A stretch of DNA of 64,000 nucleotides from Betaproteobacteria bacterium HGW-Betaproteobacteria-7 (lineage in GTDB: Bacteria > Pseudomonadota > Gammaproteobacteria > Burkholderiales > Rhodocyclaceae): positions 1 to 64,000 of the forward strand of contig PHCE01000008.1 of NCBI GenBank assembly GCA_002840765.1, written 5' to 3'. Positions 18,361-28,003 of the stretch are shown one piece after another. The position numbers were made by a program, and so were the translations under genes. A model generated the notes under the pieces. It was given only the letters and a program-made list of their open reading frames with translations, had not been told where the DNA came from and did no database searches. Position 1 is the stretch's first letter; each line of letters begins with the position of its first letter.

Positions 18361-18678
18361 ATGGATGACAAGGAATTCAGCGGCTTGGCCGATGGCGTGA
18401 TGGCGAGGATCGAGGCAGCTCTGGAGGTGGCCACGGCCGATATCGATTTCGAACTGGCGGCCGGTGGCGTGCTGGAAATCGAGTTCGCCGACGGTAGCAA
18501 GATCATCGTGAATCGCCATGCCGTGGGCCGGGAGATCTGGGTTGCCGCCCGTGCCGGCGGTTTCCATTTTCGCTGGGATGGCAACAACTGGCTCGATACT
18601 CGCGATGGCGCCGAGCTGATGGGCAAGCTGTCGCAAGTCGCCAGTCAGCAGGCTGGTGAGCCTATCGAATTGCGCTGA
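18361..18678 (+). CDS. cyaY: iron donor/regulator protein CyaY (frataxin)
   Basis: Bacterial frataxin, 105 residues, involved in iron-sulfur cluster assembly. It has the acidic first helix (MDDKEFSGLADGVMARIEAAL), the beta sheet with VLEIEFADGSKIIVNRH and the signature EIWVAARAGGFHFRWDGNNW. It is divergent from lptM with only a 39-base gap and ends one base before the PBP1a stop on the other strand. Confidence 0.95.
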   Translation: MDDKEFSGLADGVMARIEAALEVATADIDFELAAGGVLEIEFADGSKIIVNRHAVGREIWVAARAGGFHFRWDGNNWLDTRDGAELMGKLSQVASQQAGEPIELR

Positions 18679-20985
18679 TCAGTCGCTCGGCCATAGCTGG
18701 TCGCCCGTAGGCGGCATCTCGGCGGGCGCTGGTTCGCTCTCCTGAATCTTGCCCATGTTCTCGGTGTAGACATAGTTGCGGTCGCGGCCTTCGCCATAGG
18801 CGACCAAACCGCTCGGCGCTGTCGGCAACTGTATTGGTACGTCCTTGAGTGCCCGACTCATGTAACCAATCCAGATGGGCAGCGCCGCCGTCCCCCCGGT
18901 TTCGTTGTTGCCGAGCTTGCGCGGTTGGTCGAAGCCAACCCAGGCGCAACCGGCCACCGTCATCTGGTAGCCACAGAACCAGGCGTCCACATATTCGTTG
19001 GTAGTGCCGGTCTTGCCGGCAAGATCCTGCCGCTTCAGTATGCTCGAGGCGCGGGCGGCGGTGCCGTAGATGGTCACGTCACGCAGCATCAAGTCCATCA
19101 TGAAGGCATTGCGCGGATCGATGACGCGCAACGTCTCGTCGCCGGCGCGAATCTCTGCCGAACGGGCCAACAATTGATCATTGCTATCGCGGATTTCGTG
19201 GACGATGTAAGGATTGACCTTGTAGCCACCATTGGCGAAAACCGCGTAGGCGGTCACCATTTGCCAAGGGGTTACCGAGCCGGCGCCCAGGGCCATGGTC
19301 AGATACGGCGGATGACGGGCCGGGTCGAAACCGAAGCGTCCGGCGTAGTCCTGGGCATAGTGGGTGTCGATCGATTGCAGCAGGCGGATCGAGACCATGT
19401 TCCTGGACTTGGCCAAGGCTGTCCGCATCTTCATCGGCCCTTCGTATTTGCCATCGTAATTGCGCGGCTCCCAGGCTTGTGATCCCGTTTCACTGGCCGG
19501 AATCACGATGGGCGAGTCCTCGATGACACTGCCCGGACCATACCCCTTCTCCAGCGCGGCCGAGTAGATGAACGGCTTGAAGCTCGAGCCGGGCTGACGC
19601 CAGGCCTGGGTTACATGATTGAATTTGTTGCGGTTGAAATCGAAGCCGCCAATCAGGGCGCGAATGGCGCCGTCCTCAGGAGCCAGGGAGACAAATGCCG
19701 ATTCGACTTCCGGCAATTGCCTGATCTGCCAGTTGCCCTTGTCGTCCTTGAACAGGCGGATGATCGCGCCGCGGCGCAGGCGTTTGCCGGGAGGGGCGTT
19801 GTCGTCCAGCATGCGGGCGGCGAATTTCAGTGCATCGCCGCTGAGGGTCACCATCTCGCCACCTTTGCGATAGGCTTTGATCTGTTTGGTGTCGGCAGCA
19901 AGGACGATGGCCGGAATCAAGTCGCCGGCATCGGCGATCTCCTGCAAGGCCTCGTCCATCGCCTCGTCATGATCCGAATCAAATTCCTTGGTGTCGAGGA
20001 AAGCTTCCGCCCCGCGATAGCCATGGCGACGGTCGTAATCCAGCACACCCTTGCGCAGGGAGTTGTAGGCGGCTTCCTGGTCGGCCTTGAGCAGCGTGGT
20101 GTAAACCTTCATGCCGCTCGAATAGACGTCTTCGGGAAATTGCTCGGCGGCAATCTGGCGCGCCATCTCGGCGGCAAACTCGGCGCGGACGGCAAATTCG
20201 GCCAGTTCGCGCTTGATGACCAGAGGTTCCTTGGTCGCCGCTTCGTGCTGGACAGTAGTAATGTGCCCCAATTCCAGCATGCGCCGCAGTACATACTGCT
20301 GGCGAAGGCGGGCACGTTTGGGATTGACGACCGGGTTGAATGCCGACGGGGCCTTGGGCAGACCGGCCAGCATGGCTGCCTCGGCAATGGAAATATCCTT
20401 AAGCGGTTTGCCGAAATAGATCTGGGCGGCAGCCGCAAATCCATACGCACGCTGGCCGAGAAATATCTGGTTGATGTACAACTCGAAAATCTGATCCTTC
20501 GACAGGTTGTGTTCAATCTTGAAGGACAGCAGCGCCTCGTAGAGCTTGCGCGTGTAGGTTTTTTCCCCGGTCAGGAAAAAGTTGCGGGCAACTTGCTGGG
20601 TAATCGTCGACGCCCCCTGGCGCTTGCCGCCGCCAAGCACATTGGCGCCAGCGGCGCGCAGGATGCCCATGTAATCGACACCCCCGTGTTCGTAAAAGCG
20701 GTCGTCCTCGGCGGCTAGGATCGCATGCTTCATCAAAACCGGAACGTCACCAATGGCAACGACGGCTCGCCGTTCCTCACCGAATTCGCCAATCAGGTGT
20801 CCGTCGGCGGTGTATATTCGTAACGGAACCTTGGGGCGATAGTCGGTGAGGGCTTCCAGCGAGGGCAGCTTAGGGTAGGCCAGTACGAGAACGATCAGGG
20901 CGATAGCAACACCCATCGCGATCAGGCCGAGTAAAAAAAATACTGGATAGAGGACGAGGCGCAGGGCCAATGGCGGGGTAGTCAA
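18679..20985 (-). CDS. mrcA: penicillin-binding protein 1A
   Basis: Bifunctional peptidoglycan synthase in the inner membrane, 768 residues. A single membrane anchor at residues 8-34 is followed by the GT51 glycosyltransferase (EDDRFYEHGGVDYMGILRA with the catalytic Glu, RQGASTITQQVARN), an OB-like linker and the transpeptidase with SxxK at Ser467-Lys470 (PGSSFKPF), SxN as SRN and KTGTTNEY. The regulatory region has a TATAAT on the minus strand at 21021-21026. It is transcribed away from pilM, the arrangement commonly found in proteobacteria. Confidence 0.96.
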   Translation of the reverse strand: MTTPPLALRLVLYPVFFLLGLIAMGVAIALIVLVLAYPKLPSLEALTDYRPKVPLRIYTADGHLIGEFGEERRAVVAIGDVPVLMKHAILAAEDDRFYEHGGVDYMGILRAAGANVLGGGKRQGASTITQQVARNFFLTGEKTYTRKLYEALLSFKIEHNLSKDQIFELYINQIFLGQRAYGFAAAAQIYFGKPLKDISIAEAAMLAGLPKAPSAFNPVVNPKRARLRQQYVLRRMLELGHITTVQHEAATKEPLVIKRELAEFAVRAEFAAEMARQIAAEQFPEDVYSSGMKVYTTLLKADQEAAYNSLRKGVLDYDRRHGYRGAEAFLDTKEFDSDHDEAMDEALQEIADAGDLIPAIVLAADTKQIKAYRKGGEMVTLSGDALKFAARMLDDNAPPGKRLRRGAIIRLFKDDKGNWQIRQLPEVESAFVSLAPEDGAIRALIGGFDFNRNKFNHVTQAWRQPGSSFKPFIYSAALEKGYGPGSVIEDSPIVIPASETGSQAWEPRNYDGKYEGPMKMRTALAKSRNMVSIRLLQSIDTHYAQDYAGRFGFDPARHPPYLTMALGAGSVTPWQMVTAYAVFANGGYKVNPYIVHEIRDSNDQLLARSAEIRAGDETLRVIDPRNAFMMDLMLRDVTIYGTAARASSILKRQDLAGKTGTTNEYVDAWFCGYQMTVAGCAWVGFDQPRKLGNNETGGTAALPIWIGYMSRALKDVPIQLPTAPSGLVAYGEGRDRNYVYTENMGKIQESEPAPAEMPPTGDQLWPSD

Positions 20986-21056
20986 GATGGAAAAAATCCG
21001 CTCGGTAGGGGGTGGCGCGAATTATACGCCGAGGCCCACAGCGGCCGTGAAAGTGC

Positions 21057-21085
21057 TTTACACACCTTATAGTTGTTGCTAGCAT
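21057..21085 (+). promoter_or_regulatory. promoter of the pilMNOPQ operon
   Basis: TTTACA (21057-21062), a 17-base spacer and TAGCAT (21080-21085), about 60 bases before the preferred pilM start. Confidence 0.6.
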
Positions 21086-21146
21086 CTGAAGTGAATTATT
21101 GGTTGTTTTGCTAACTTCGCATTCCGTAAGGACTTTTGGGGGTCTG

Positions 21147-22232
21147 GTGGGCTTCGATATCTCCGCGTTGTTTAATCCCAAGGCGCGTCCCTTGCTCGGG
21201 CTGGACATTAGTTCCTCCGCTGTCAAGATGGTCGAGTTGGCCGCCAACGGAAAGGATGGCTATCGCGTTGAGCGCTACACCATAGAGGTGTTGCCCAAAG
21301 ATGCGGTATCCGATGGCAATATTGCCAATCTTGAAGGCGTGGTCGATTGTGTCAGGCGGGCTTGGAAGCGCCTGGGTACCTCGACACGTAACGTTGCGAT
21401 GGCGCTGCCGGGTTCGGCGGTGATCACCAAGAAAATCATCGTGCCTGCCGGTTTGCGCGATGATGAGTTGGAGGCCCAGGTCGAGGCCGAGGCCAATCAA
21501 TACATCCCATTTGCCATTGACGAGGTGAACCTCGACTATCAGGTGATTGGGCCGGCGCCCGCCCTGCCGGATGAACTGGAGGTCCTAATTGCGGCTTCCA
21601 AAAAAGAGCGGGTCGAGGATCGCGTGGCGGTTGCCGATGCCGCTGGACTGAAGGCTGTCGTTGTTGATGTCGAGTCGCTGGCGACACTCTCCGCCTACGA
21701 ATTGATCGAGCGTCAGCTGCAGGAGTCCGGCAAAAATCAGGTGGTCGCCCTGATCGATGCTGGCGCCAATGTGATGAATCTCACCGTGCTACGCAACGGG
21801 CAGCAGGTGTATGCGCGCGAACAGGCTTTTGGCGGCGCTCAGCTGACGCAAGATATTTCACGCCACTATGGCATGAACTATGAAGATGCGGAAACAGCAA
21901 AGCGTGCCGGCAACCTGCCGGAGGGCTACGAGGCCGAATTGCTCAATCCCTTCATGGAGAATCTTGCACTCGAGGTATCGCGGGCGCTGCAGTTCTTCTT
22001 TACCTCGACACAGTTCAACCAGGTCGACCACATCGTCCTGGCTGGCGGATGCGCGGTTATTCCGGGCATAGATGAGGTGGTGGCGACCCGCACCCAGGTC
22101 AACACCCTGATTGCCAACCCCTTCGCCAACATGGTGCTCTCTGATCGGGTTAAGGCGAGAAGCCTGCTGGCCGATTCATCGTCATTGATGGTGGCGTGCG
22201 GCCTGGCTTTGCGGAGGTTCGATCCATCATGA
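21147..22232 (+). CDS. pilM: type IV pilus assembly protein PilM
   Basis: Actin-like cytoplasmic ATPase-fold protein of the type IV pilus alignment complex. From the GTG at 21147 it is 361 residues, the usual length; a TTG at 21099 would add 16 residues that do not fit the family. Features: LLGLDISSSAVKMVEL (phosphate-1-like), the VALIDAGANVMNLTVL phosphate-2 segment, and IVLAGGCAVIPGI adenosine-binding loop. It binds the N terminus of PilN. Confidence 0.95.
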   Translation: MGFDISALFNPKARPLLGLDISSSAVKMVELAANGKDGYRVERYTIEVLPKDAVSDGNIANLEGVVDCVRRAWKRLGTSTRNVAMALPGSAVITKKIIVPAGLRDDELEAQVEAEANQYIPFAIDEVNLDYQVIGPAPALPDELEVLIAASKKERVEDRVAVADAAGLKAVVVDVESLATLSAYELIERQLQESGKNQVVALIDAGANVMNLTVLRNGQQVYAREQAFGGAQLTQDISRHYGMNYEDAETAKRAGNLPEGYEAELLNPFMENLALEVSRALQFFFTSTQFNQVDHIVLAGGCAVIPGIDEVVATRTQVNTLIANPFANMVLSDRVKARSLLADSSSLMVACGLALRRFDPS

Positions 22233-22798
22233 TTCGTATCAACCTCCTGCCGCATCGCGAAGCGGCAAAAAAGGCGCGACGGGAACAGTTTTTCGTTCTC
22301 GGCGGCTTGGTCGCCGCACTCGGTGCCCTCATGGTCTTTGCTGGATATTCGTTGATCGGCAATGCCATTGAAGACCAGGTCGGACGGAATGATTTTCTGA
22401 AGCAGGAAATTGCCGCTTTGGACAAGGAGCTTGACGAAATCAAGCGCTTGAAGGAGCAGACCCAGGCCTTGCTGGCTCGTAAGCAGGTGATTGAAAATCT
22501 GCAGCGCGATCGCGGCGAAACGGTTTATCTGCTTAGCGAATTGGTCAAGCAGGTGCCGGAAGGTATTTACCTCAAGTCCCTCAAGCAAAATGGCCTAAGC
22601 GTGAACATCACCGGCTACGCCCAATCGAATGCCCGCGTATCTGCCCTGATGCGCAATCTCGAAGCCTCGCCGTGGTTGGAACAGCCTCGCCTGATCGAGA
22701 CCAAGGCGGTCGTACTGAGCGGGCGCCGAATAAACGAATTCGGCATGAATTTTGTCCTCACCCGGGCGAAGCCTGACGACGGGAAGGAGAAAAAATGA
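22229..22798 (+). CDS. pilN: type IV pilus assembly protein PilN
   Basis: A 189-residue inner-membrane protein. The cytoplasmic tail MIRINLLPHREA contains the INLLP motif that binds PilM. A membrane segment (FFVLGGLVAALGALMVFAGY), a periplasmic coiled coil and a ferredoxin-like domain that pairs with PilO follow. The ATG overlaps the pilM stop. Confidence 0.95.
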   Translation: MIRINLLPHREAAKKARREQFFVLGGLVAALGALMVFAGYSLIGNAIEDQVGRNDFLKQEIAALDKELDEIKRLKEQTQALLARKQVIENLQRDRGETVYLLSELVKQVPEGIYLKSLKQNGLSVNITGYAQSNARVSALMRNLEASPWLEQPRLIETKAVVLSGRRINEFGMNFVLTRAKPDDGKEKK

Positions 22799-23460
22799 AA
22801 TCTAAAGATATCTCCTTGCCGAATGTCGATTTTCAGGCACTGGCCGACGATTTTCGCAATCTGAATCCGAATGATCCGGGGGCGTGGCCTCTGGCGCCGA
22901 GAATTGCTGTCCTGGTTGGCATTTTATTGCTGGCGCTGACGGCCGGATGGTGGTTTCTTTGGAGCGATCAGCTAGCTGAGCTTGAACAGCGCGAGCAGGA
23001 AGAGCTTTCCCTCAAGCAACAGTATCTGGACAAGAAGCGCCAGGCGGTCAATCTTGATCTTTATCGGGAGCAGCTGGCCGAGATTGATCGTTCCTTTGGC
23101 GCCTTGCTGAAGCAACTGCCGAATAAATCGGAAATCGATGCCTTGCTGATCGAAGTCAATCAGGCGGGCTTGGGTCGCGGTCTGCAATTCGATCTGTTCC
23201 GCCCCGGCCAGGAGCAGATCAAGGATTTCTACGCCGAACTGCCGGTGGCGGTAAAGATCAATGGTGCTTACCACGACTTCGGTGCATTCGCTGCCGATAT
23301 CGCCAAGCTGCCGCGTATCGTTACTCTGAACAACATTTCCATCGCTCCTCTCAAGGACGGTGGTCTGCTCTCGCTTGACGCAACGACCAAGACATTCCGT
23401 TACCTCGATGAAGAGGAAGTGGCGCGCCAGAAAAAGCCAGCAAAAGGAGCGAAGAAGTGA
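22795..23460 (+). CDS. pilO: type IV pilus assembly protein PilO
   Basis: A 221-residue inner-membrane protein with one membrane span (residues 39-60, IAVLVGILLLALTAGWWFLW), a long coiled coil to about residue 110 and a C-terminal domain with FDLFRPGQE, conserved in PilO. It dimerises with PilN and contacts PilP. A Lys-rich tail ends the protein. Overlaps both neighbours by four bases. Confidence 0.95.
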   Translation: MKSKDISLPNVDFQALADDFRNLNPNDPGAWPLAPRIAVLVGILLLALTAGWWFLWSDQLAELEQREQEELSLKQQYLDKKRQAVNLDLYREQLAEIDRSFGALLKQLPNKSEIDALLIEVNQAGLGRGLQFDLFRPGQEQIKDFYAELPVAVKINGAYHDFGAFAADIAKLPRIVTLNNISIAPLKDGGLLSLDATTKTFRYLDEEEVARQKKPAKGAKK

Positions 23461-24002
23461 AGCGCATATTGCTCGTCGCCAGCTGTGCTCTCCTGGGTGC
23501 GTGCTCGGGAGGGGATCAAGAGGAATTACGGCAATGGATGGCGGATAACTCGGTTAATTTGCGCGGCAACATTCCGCCCTTGCCGCAGGTTCTGCCTTAC
23601 GAGCCAGTGCCCTACGCAGTTGAAGGTACGCTTGATCCTTTCAAGGTTGCCAAGATCGAACCAGAATCGAAATACAAGCAGGCTGCCGGCAAGGGCGGTG
23701 CCTTCCAGCCCGATTTCGAGGCTCGCGAATTGCGTAACAGTCTGCTGGAAAAATACCCGGTTGAATCCTTGAAGATGATTGGTTACCTGCATGTCAACAA
23801 CAAGCCGCTGGCAGTGATCCAGGTGGACGACAAGGTCAAGCAAATCAAGGTGGGTGAATATATCGGGCTGGATTTCGGTATGGTCACCAGGATCACCGAC
23901 AAGGAAGTCGAACTGCGTGAATTGATACAGGATTCTGCCGGTGACTGGAGCGAACGGACTAGTTCGCTGTACCTGCAGAGCAAGGAGGGAAGCAAGAAAT
24001 GA
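23457..24002 (+). CDS. pilP: type IV pilus lipoprotein PilP
   Basis: A 181-residue lipoprotein starting at GTG 23457. The signal peptide MKRILLVASCALLGAC ends in a lipobox (LGAC). A flexible region follows, then the small beta domain with ESLKMIGYLHVNNKPLAVIQ and IGLDFGMVTRITDKEVEL, which in family members binds the N0 region of PilQ. It links PilNO in the inner membrane to the secretin. Confidence 0.95.
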   Translation: MKRILLVASCALLGACSGGDQEELRQWMADNSVNLRGNIPPLPQVLPYEPVPYAVEGTLDPFKVAKIEPESKYKQAAGKGGAFQPDFEARELRNSLLEKYPVESLKMIGYLHVNNKPLAVIQVDDKVKQIKVGEYIGLDFGMVTRITDKEVELRELIQDSAGDWSERTSSLYLQSKEGSKK

Positions 24003-26125
24003 CATTGATTAAAAACACACTGCTTGCAGCTTCAGCCTGCCTTGTCCTGCTCACGCCGCTCAAGGCGCAGGAGGCGACAAACGCCATTGAGGCTGTCAAT
24101 GTTGCCCAACAGGGTAGCGACATTGCCGTCCGTATCGATATGAAGGAGCCCTTGTCGTCGCCACCTGCTGGCTTCAGTGTTGCCAATCCGGCACGCGTTG
24201 CGCTCGATTTTCCGTCCACGGCCAATGGCCTAGGCAAATCCAGTCAATTGGTCAACGAAGGTGATCTGCGTAGCCTGAATATTGTCCAGGTGGGTGATCG
24301 CACCCGTCTGGTACTGAATCTGGTGCGCAACATGAATTACACGACGCGCCTCGATGGTAAGTCCCTCTATGTGACGTTGTCGCAAATTACCCGGGTCGGT
24401 GAATCGCCGACCCAGCGCGTCACCCGATTTGCCGAGGAGAGCGCGGTCGGTGATCGGCATGCCCTGCGCGACGTTATGTTCCGTCGTGGCAAGGATGGCG
24501 AAGGGCGGGTTGTCGTCGATCTGAGCGATGCCGGAACAGGGATCGATATCCGCCAGCAAGGCTCCAACCTGATCGTCGATTTCATCAAGACGACGGCTCC
24601 TGATCATCTGCGCCGTCGCCTCGATGTCACCGACTTCGCGACCCCCGTTACTAGCGTTGAAACCCGCAGTATGGGTGACAACGTACGCATGACCATCAGT
24701 CCGAAGGGCCTGTGGGAACACAATGCATATCAGAGCGACAACCAATTTGTCGTCGAGGTCAAGCGCGTCGTCGAGGATCCGAACAAGCTCGTTCAGGGCA
24801 CTAAGGTGGGCTACCAGGGGCCCCGCGTCAGCATCAATTATCAAAATGGCGATGTCCGGGCCCTACTGCGCCTGATGGCGGAAGAACTCGGGCTCAATGC
24901 TGTGATCAGCGAAACGGTCACCGGTACGACGACACTGGTTCTCAAGGATGTGCCGGCCGACCAGGTGATTGATATCATCTTCCAGCAGAAGGGGCTGGAC
25001 ATGCGCAAAAAGGGCAACATCATCATGATTGCCCCGCGTGACGAAATCGCCACCCGTGAGAAGCTGGAGTTCGAATCGAAGCAGCAGATCAGCGAACTGG
25101 AGCCGTTGCAGTCCGAACAGTTTGCGCTCAACTACCATCGTGCTGACAATGTCGCCAAGTTGCTCGCTGGCCTGTCGCCGCTCGGTGGCGGTGGCGGCGG
25201 GAACACTGCCCTGCGCATGCTCAGCAAGCGCGGCAGCACGATTTCCGATACGCAGTCAAACCTGTTGTTTGTCACCGATATTCCGAGCAAGCTGGAAGAA
25301 ATCCGTTCATTCATTAAAGCGATTGACGTCGGTGCACGTCAGGTTCTGATCGAGGCGCGCGTGGTGGAGGCCAATGACAGTTTCAACCGCGATCTCGGCA
25401 TGAAACTGAATTTCATCAATTCAAAGGCAAATCAGATTGGTGGAAGCGGCATTTATGGCGTAGGCGGTAGCATGACCCCGGCGACTACGACTACGGCGGC
25501 CACCCTGGTGCAAACACCGATGGCGGGAGTCAATCTGCCCTCCTACACCTCTACTGGTGGCACCTTGGCTTTGTCCCTGTTCAATGCCTCGCTGACGCGC
25601 ATTCTCAATCTCGAGGTGGCAGCGCTTGAGTCCGACGGGGTCGGGAAGATCATTTCGAGTCCGCGCGTTGTCACGGCTAATAATGTCAAGGCCAAGATTG
25701 AGGACGGTACCGAAGTGCCCTACGTGACGACCCAGACCGGTGGTGGGGTGGCGACGCAGACGGTTAGCTTCAAGTCGGCCAAGCTGTCACTGGAAGTGAC
25801 GCCGCAAATTACCCCGGAAGGCACTGTCCGGATGGCTCTGATCGTCAAGAAGGAAGAGCCGGACTGGACAAGGGCCATCCTGCAGAATCCGCCGATCAAG
25901 AGTTCCATCGTCGAAACCAATGTCGTGGTGGAAAACGGCGGTACGGTGGTGATTGGTGGTGTGTTCGTCACCAGCAACCAGTCATCGACGGAGAAGGTGC
26001 CGTTCCTTGGCGATATTCCGTTTTTTGGCTGGTTGTTCAAATACAAGGCCGATATTGGTGAGCGACGCGAATTGCTGGTCTTCATCACACCGCGGATCAT
26101 GTCGGACAAGCTGCGCCTGGACTGA
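23999..26125 (+). CDS. pilQ: type IV pilus secretin PilQ
   Basis: Outer-membrane secretin pore for the pilus, 708 residues with a signal peptide (cleavage after LKAQ). Two AMIN domains that bind peptidoglycan lie between about residues 30 and 260, an N0-type STN domain at about 280-350 (VRALLRLMAEELGLNAVISE), an N1 domain at about 355-460, and the secretin barrel at the C terminus with VEANDSFNRDLGMKLNF and VVENGGTVVIGGVFVT. A terminator follows 16 bases after the stop. Confidence 0.96.
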   Translation: MTLIKNTLLAASACLVLLTPLKAQEATNAIEAVNVAQQGSDIAVRIDMKEPLSSPPAGFSVANPARVALDFPSTANGLGKSSQLVNEGDLRSLNIVQVGDRTRLVLNLVRNMNYTTRLDGKSLYVTLSQITRVGESPTQRVTRFAEESAVGDRHALRDVMFRRGKDGEGRVVVDLSDAGTGIDIRQQGSNLIVDFIKTTAPDHLRRRLDVTDFATPVTSVETRSMGDNVRMTISPKGLWEHNAYQSDNQFVVEVKRVVEDPNKLVQGTKVGYQGPRVSINYQNGDVRALLRLMAEELGLNAVISETVTGTTTLVLKDVPADQVIDIIFQQKGLDMRKKGNIIMIAPRDEIATREKLEFESKQQISELEPLQSEQFALNYHRADNVAKLLAGLSPLGGGGGGNTALRMLSKRGSTISDTQSNLLFVTDIPSKLEEIRSFIKAIDVGARQVLIEARVVEANDSFNRDLGMKLNFINSKANQIGGSGIYGVGGSMTPATTTTAATLVQTPMAGVNLPSYTSTGGTLALSLFNASLTRILNLEVAALESDGVGKIISSPRVVTANNVKAKIEDGTEVPYVTTQTGGGVATQTVSFKSAKLSLEVTPQITPEGTVRMALIVKKEEPDWTRAILQNPPIKSSIVETNVVVENGGTVVIGGVFVTSNQSSTEKVPFLGDIPFFGWLFKYKADIGERRELLVFITPRIMSDKLRLD

Positions 26126-26141
26126 GCAAAAAACGCCGTGG

Positions 26142-26172
26142 AAAAGGGGTCGGCATAGCCGGCCCTTTTTTG
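26142..26172 (+). terminator. terminator of the pil operon
   Basis: AAAAGGGGTCGGC and GCCGGCCCTTTTT form a long stem with one G-T wobble and a 3-base loop, with a T run completing the signal. Confidence 0.85.
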
Positions 26173-26197
26173 TTTGTATTACAGACTCGGATAAAAT
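26170..26197 (+). promoter_or_regulatory. candidate promoter of aroK
   Basis: TTGTTT (26170-26175), 16 bases, TAAAAT (26192-26197). The transcript would begin at or next to the GTG at 26204, so the mRNA may be leaderless. Confidence 0.4.
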
Positions 26198-26203
26198 CGC
26201 GGC

Positions 26204-26731
26204 GTGGAAAATCAGCGAAACATCTATCTCGTCGGTTTGATGGGGGCCGGAAAGACAACGGTTGGGCGCCAGTTGGCGCGCCGGCTCGGGCGGCAGTTCA
26301 TCGACTCCGATCACGAAATCGTCGCTCGGACGGGGGTGGCGATTCCGACCATTTTCGAGATTGAGGGAGAAACCGGTTTTCGCCGTCGCGAAGCGCAGAC
26401 GATTGCCGAACTGACCGGCCAGGAAGGGATCGTCATGGCTACCGGGGGCGGTGTGGTCATTGACCCCGAGAATCGCCGTCGCTTGCATGACAGCGGCTGG
26501 GTGGTCTATCTCAATGTTCCCCCTGCAATGCTCTATGAGCGAACCCGTCATGATCGTAACCGTCCCCTACTCCAGGTGCCGGATCCACTGGCGCGCCTGG
26601 AAGCGCTTCATGCTGAACGCGACCCGCTTTATCGCGAGATAGCGCACTTCGTTGTCGAGGGCTCGCACCTGGTGGCCAGCGGCATCGTGCACTTGCTGTT
26701 GAGGGAATTCAGCCAGATGGATATCGCATGA
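26204..26731 (+). CDS. aroK: shikimate kinase
   Basis: Phosphorylates shikimate in aromatic amino acid synthesis, 175 residues from GTG 26204 ([19 protein letters not shown]). It has Walker [10 protein letters not shown], the shikimate-binding DSDHEI and GFRRREAQT stretches and the ATGGGVV loop. There is no visible ribosome site before the GTG. The stop overlaps the aroB start. Confidence 0.96.
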   Translation: MENQRNIYLVGLMGAGKTTVGRQLARRLGRQFIDSDHEIVARTGVAIPTIFEIEGETGFRRREAQTIAELTGQEGIVMATGGGVVIDPENRRRLHDSGWVVYLNVPPAMLYERTRHDRNRPLLQVPDPLARLEALHAERDPLYREIAHFVVEGSHLVASGIVHLLLREFSQMDIA

Positions 26732-27813
26732 TTCAGACATTGAACGTCGAACTGGGCGACCGCGCTTACCCCATTCATATTGGATGCGGCCTGTTGTCGA
26801 ACTCCGACTTGTTGGCGCCGTATCTGCGACAGAAGAAGGTGGTGGTCGTCACCAACACGACGGTGGCGCCGCTTTATCTTGAACCGCTGCGGAAGACTCT
26901 CGCTGTCTGTGGTGTGGCAACACTGCCGGTGATCCTGCCCGATGGTGAGCAATTCAAAACCTGGGAAACGCTCAATCTCATTTTCGATGCGCTGCTCGGT
27001 ACGCATTGCGAACGCAGCACCACACTGATTGCCCTCGGCGGGGGGGTGATCGGCGACATGGGTGGCTTTGCTGCTGCCTGCTACCAGCGCGGCATGCCGT
27101 TCATCCAGATTCCCACCACCCTGCTGTCGCAGGTGGATTCTTCCGTTGGCGGCAAGACGGCAATCAATCATCCGCTTGGCAAGAACATGATTGGTGCCTT
27201 CTATCAACCGCGTCTGGTCCTGGCCGACCTGTCCACGCTGGATACCCTGCCCGAGCGCGAGCTGAAGGCCGGGCTGGCGGAAGTAATCAAGTACGGCCTG
27301 ATTCGCGATCCGGCCTTTTTCTCCTGGCTGGAGAGCAATCTCGATGCCTTGCTGCAACGAGACAAGACGGCGCTCGCCTATGCCGTTGCCCGTTCCTGCG
27401 CCAACAAGGCGGAGGTGGTGGCCGCCGACGAGCGCGAGGCGGGCGAGCGCGCACTGCTCAACCTCGGCCACACCTTCGGTCATGCCATCGAAACCGGTTT
27501 GGGTTATGGCGTCTGGCTGCACGGTGAGGCCGTCGCTGCCGGCACGCTAATTGCTGCTGAACTATCGGCGCGTCTGGGCTGGTTAAGTCGGGAGACCGTC
27601 GAGCGTATTGACCAACTTTTCCTTCGGGCTGGCTTGCCGGTTACCGCGCCGAAGCTTGGCGCGGCTCGTTACCTTGAGTTGATGAGCCACGACAAGAAGG
27701 TGCAGGACGGCAAATTGCGCCTGGTGTTGCTGGAACAGATTGGCCGGGCAGTTGTATCAGAGGCGGCTGACGATGTCAGCATTGCGGCAGCGATCGAAGC
27801 GCGATGCACCTGA
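26728..27813 (+). CDS. aroB: 3-dehydroquinate synthase
   Basis: Second enzyme of the shikimate pathway, 361 residues, NAD- and metal-dependent. Recognisable features are the [18 protein letters not shown] nucleotide region, [19 protein letters not shown], the metal ligands in the EVIKYGLI Glu and the [11 protein letters not shown] and [10 protein letters not shown] histidines. Coupled to aroK by a four-base overlap. Confidence 0.97.
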   Translation: MIQTLNVELGDRAYPIHIGCGLLSNSDLLAPYLRQKKVVVVTNTTVAPLYLEPLRKTLAVCGVATLPVILPDGEQFKTWETLNLIFDALLGTHCERSTTLIALGGGVIGDMGGFAAACYQRGMPFIQIPTTLLSQVDSSVGGKTAINHPLGKNMIGAFYQPRLVLADLSTLDTLPERELKAGLAEVIKYGLIRDPAFFSWLESNLDALLQRDKTALAYAVARSCANKAEVVAADEREAGERALLNLGHTFGHAIETGLGYGVWLHGEAVAAGTLIAAELSARLGWLSRETVERIDQLFLRAGLPVTAPKLGAARYLELMSHDKKVQDGKLRLVLLEQIGRAVVSEAADDVSIAAAIEARCT

Positions 27814-27957
27814 GAAGGGAGCGCTCTGGCGTGTGATGGGCGGAGTTGGTGCGCCGCAGCATCTTGAATTGACAGGGGTTTGCCAGTATATTTGATGGTT
27901 GCCTCTAATTTTCGTACAGGCCGATGCAGGAATTATGCTGATCGGCTTTATTCATCA

Positions 27958-27981
27958 TTGACCTGCCGCCAGTCAGGTCAA
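27958..27981. promoter_or_regulatory. inverted repeat before gltB
   Basis: TTGACCTG and CAGGTCAA, a perfect 8-bp inverted repeat with an 8-base centre, 22 bases before the gltB start. Just upstream (27921-27947) GCCGAT and ATCGGC form a further hairpin. The 190-base region from 27814 has no open frame that looks coding. This could be an operator or a leader structure. Confidence 0.4.
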
Positions 27982-28003
27982 GTCATTTGAAGGAACGCGT
28001 GTG

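Noticed and set aside
27867..27890. TTGACA followed by TATATT upstream of gltB as a promoter
   Set aside because: The spacing is only about 12 bases, too short for a sigma70 promoter; another -10 (TATGCT at 27934-27939) is better placed but has a poor -35.
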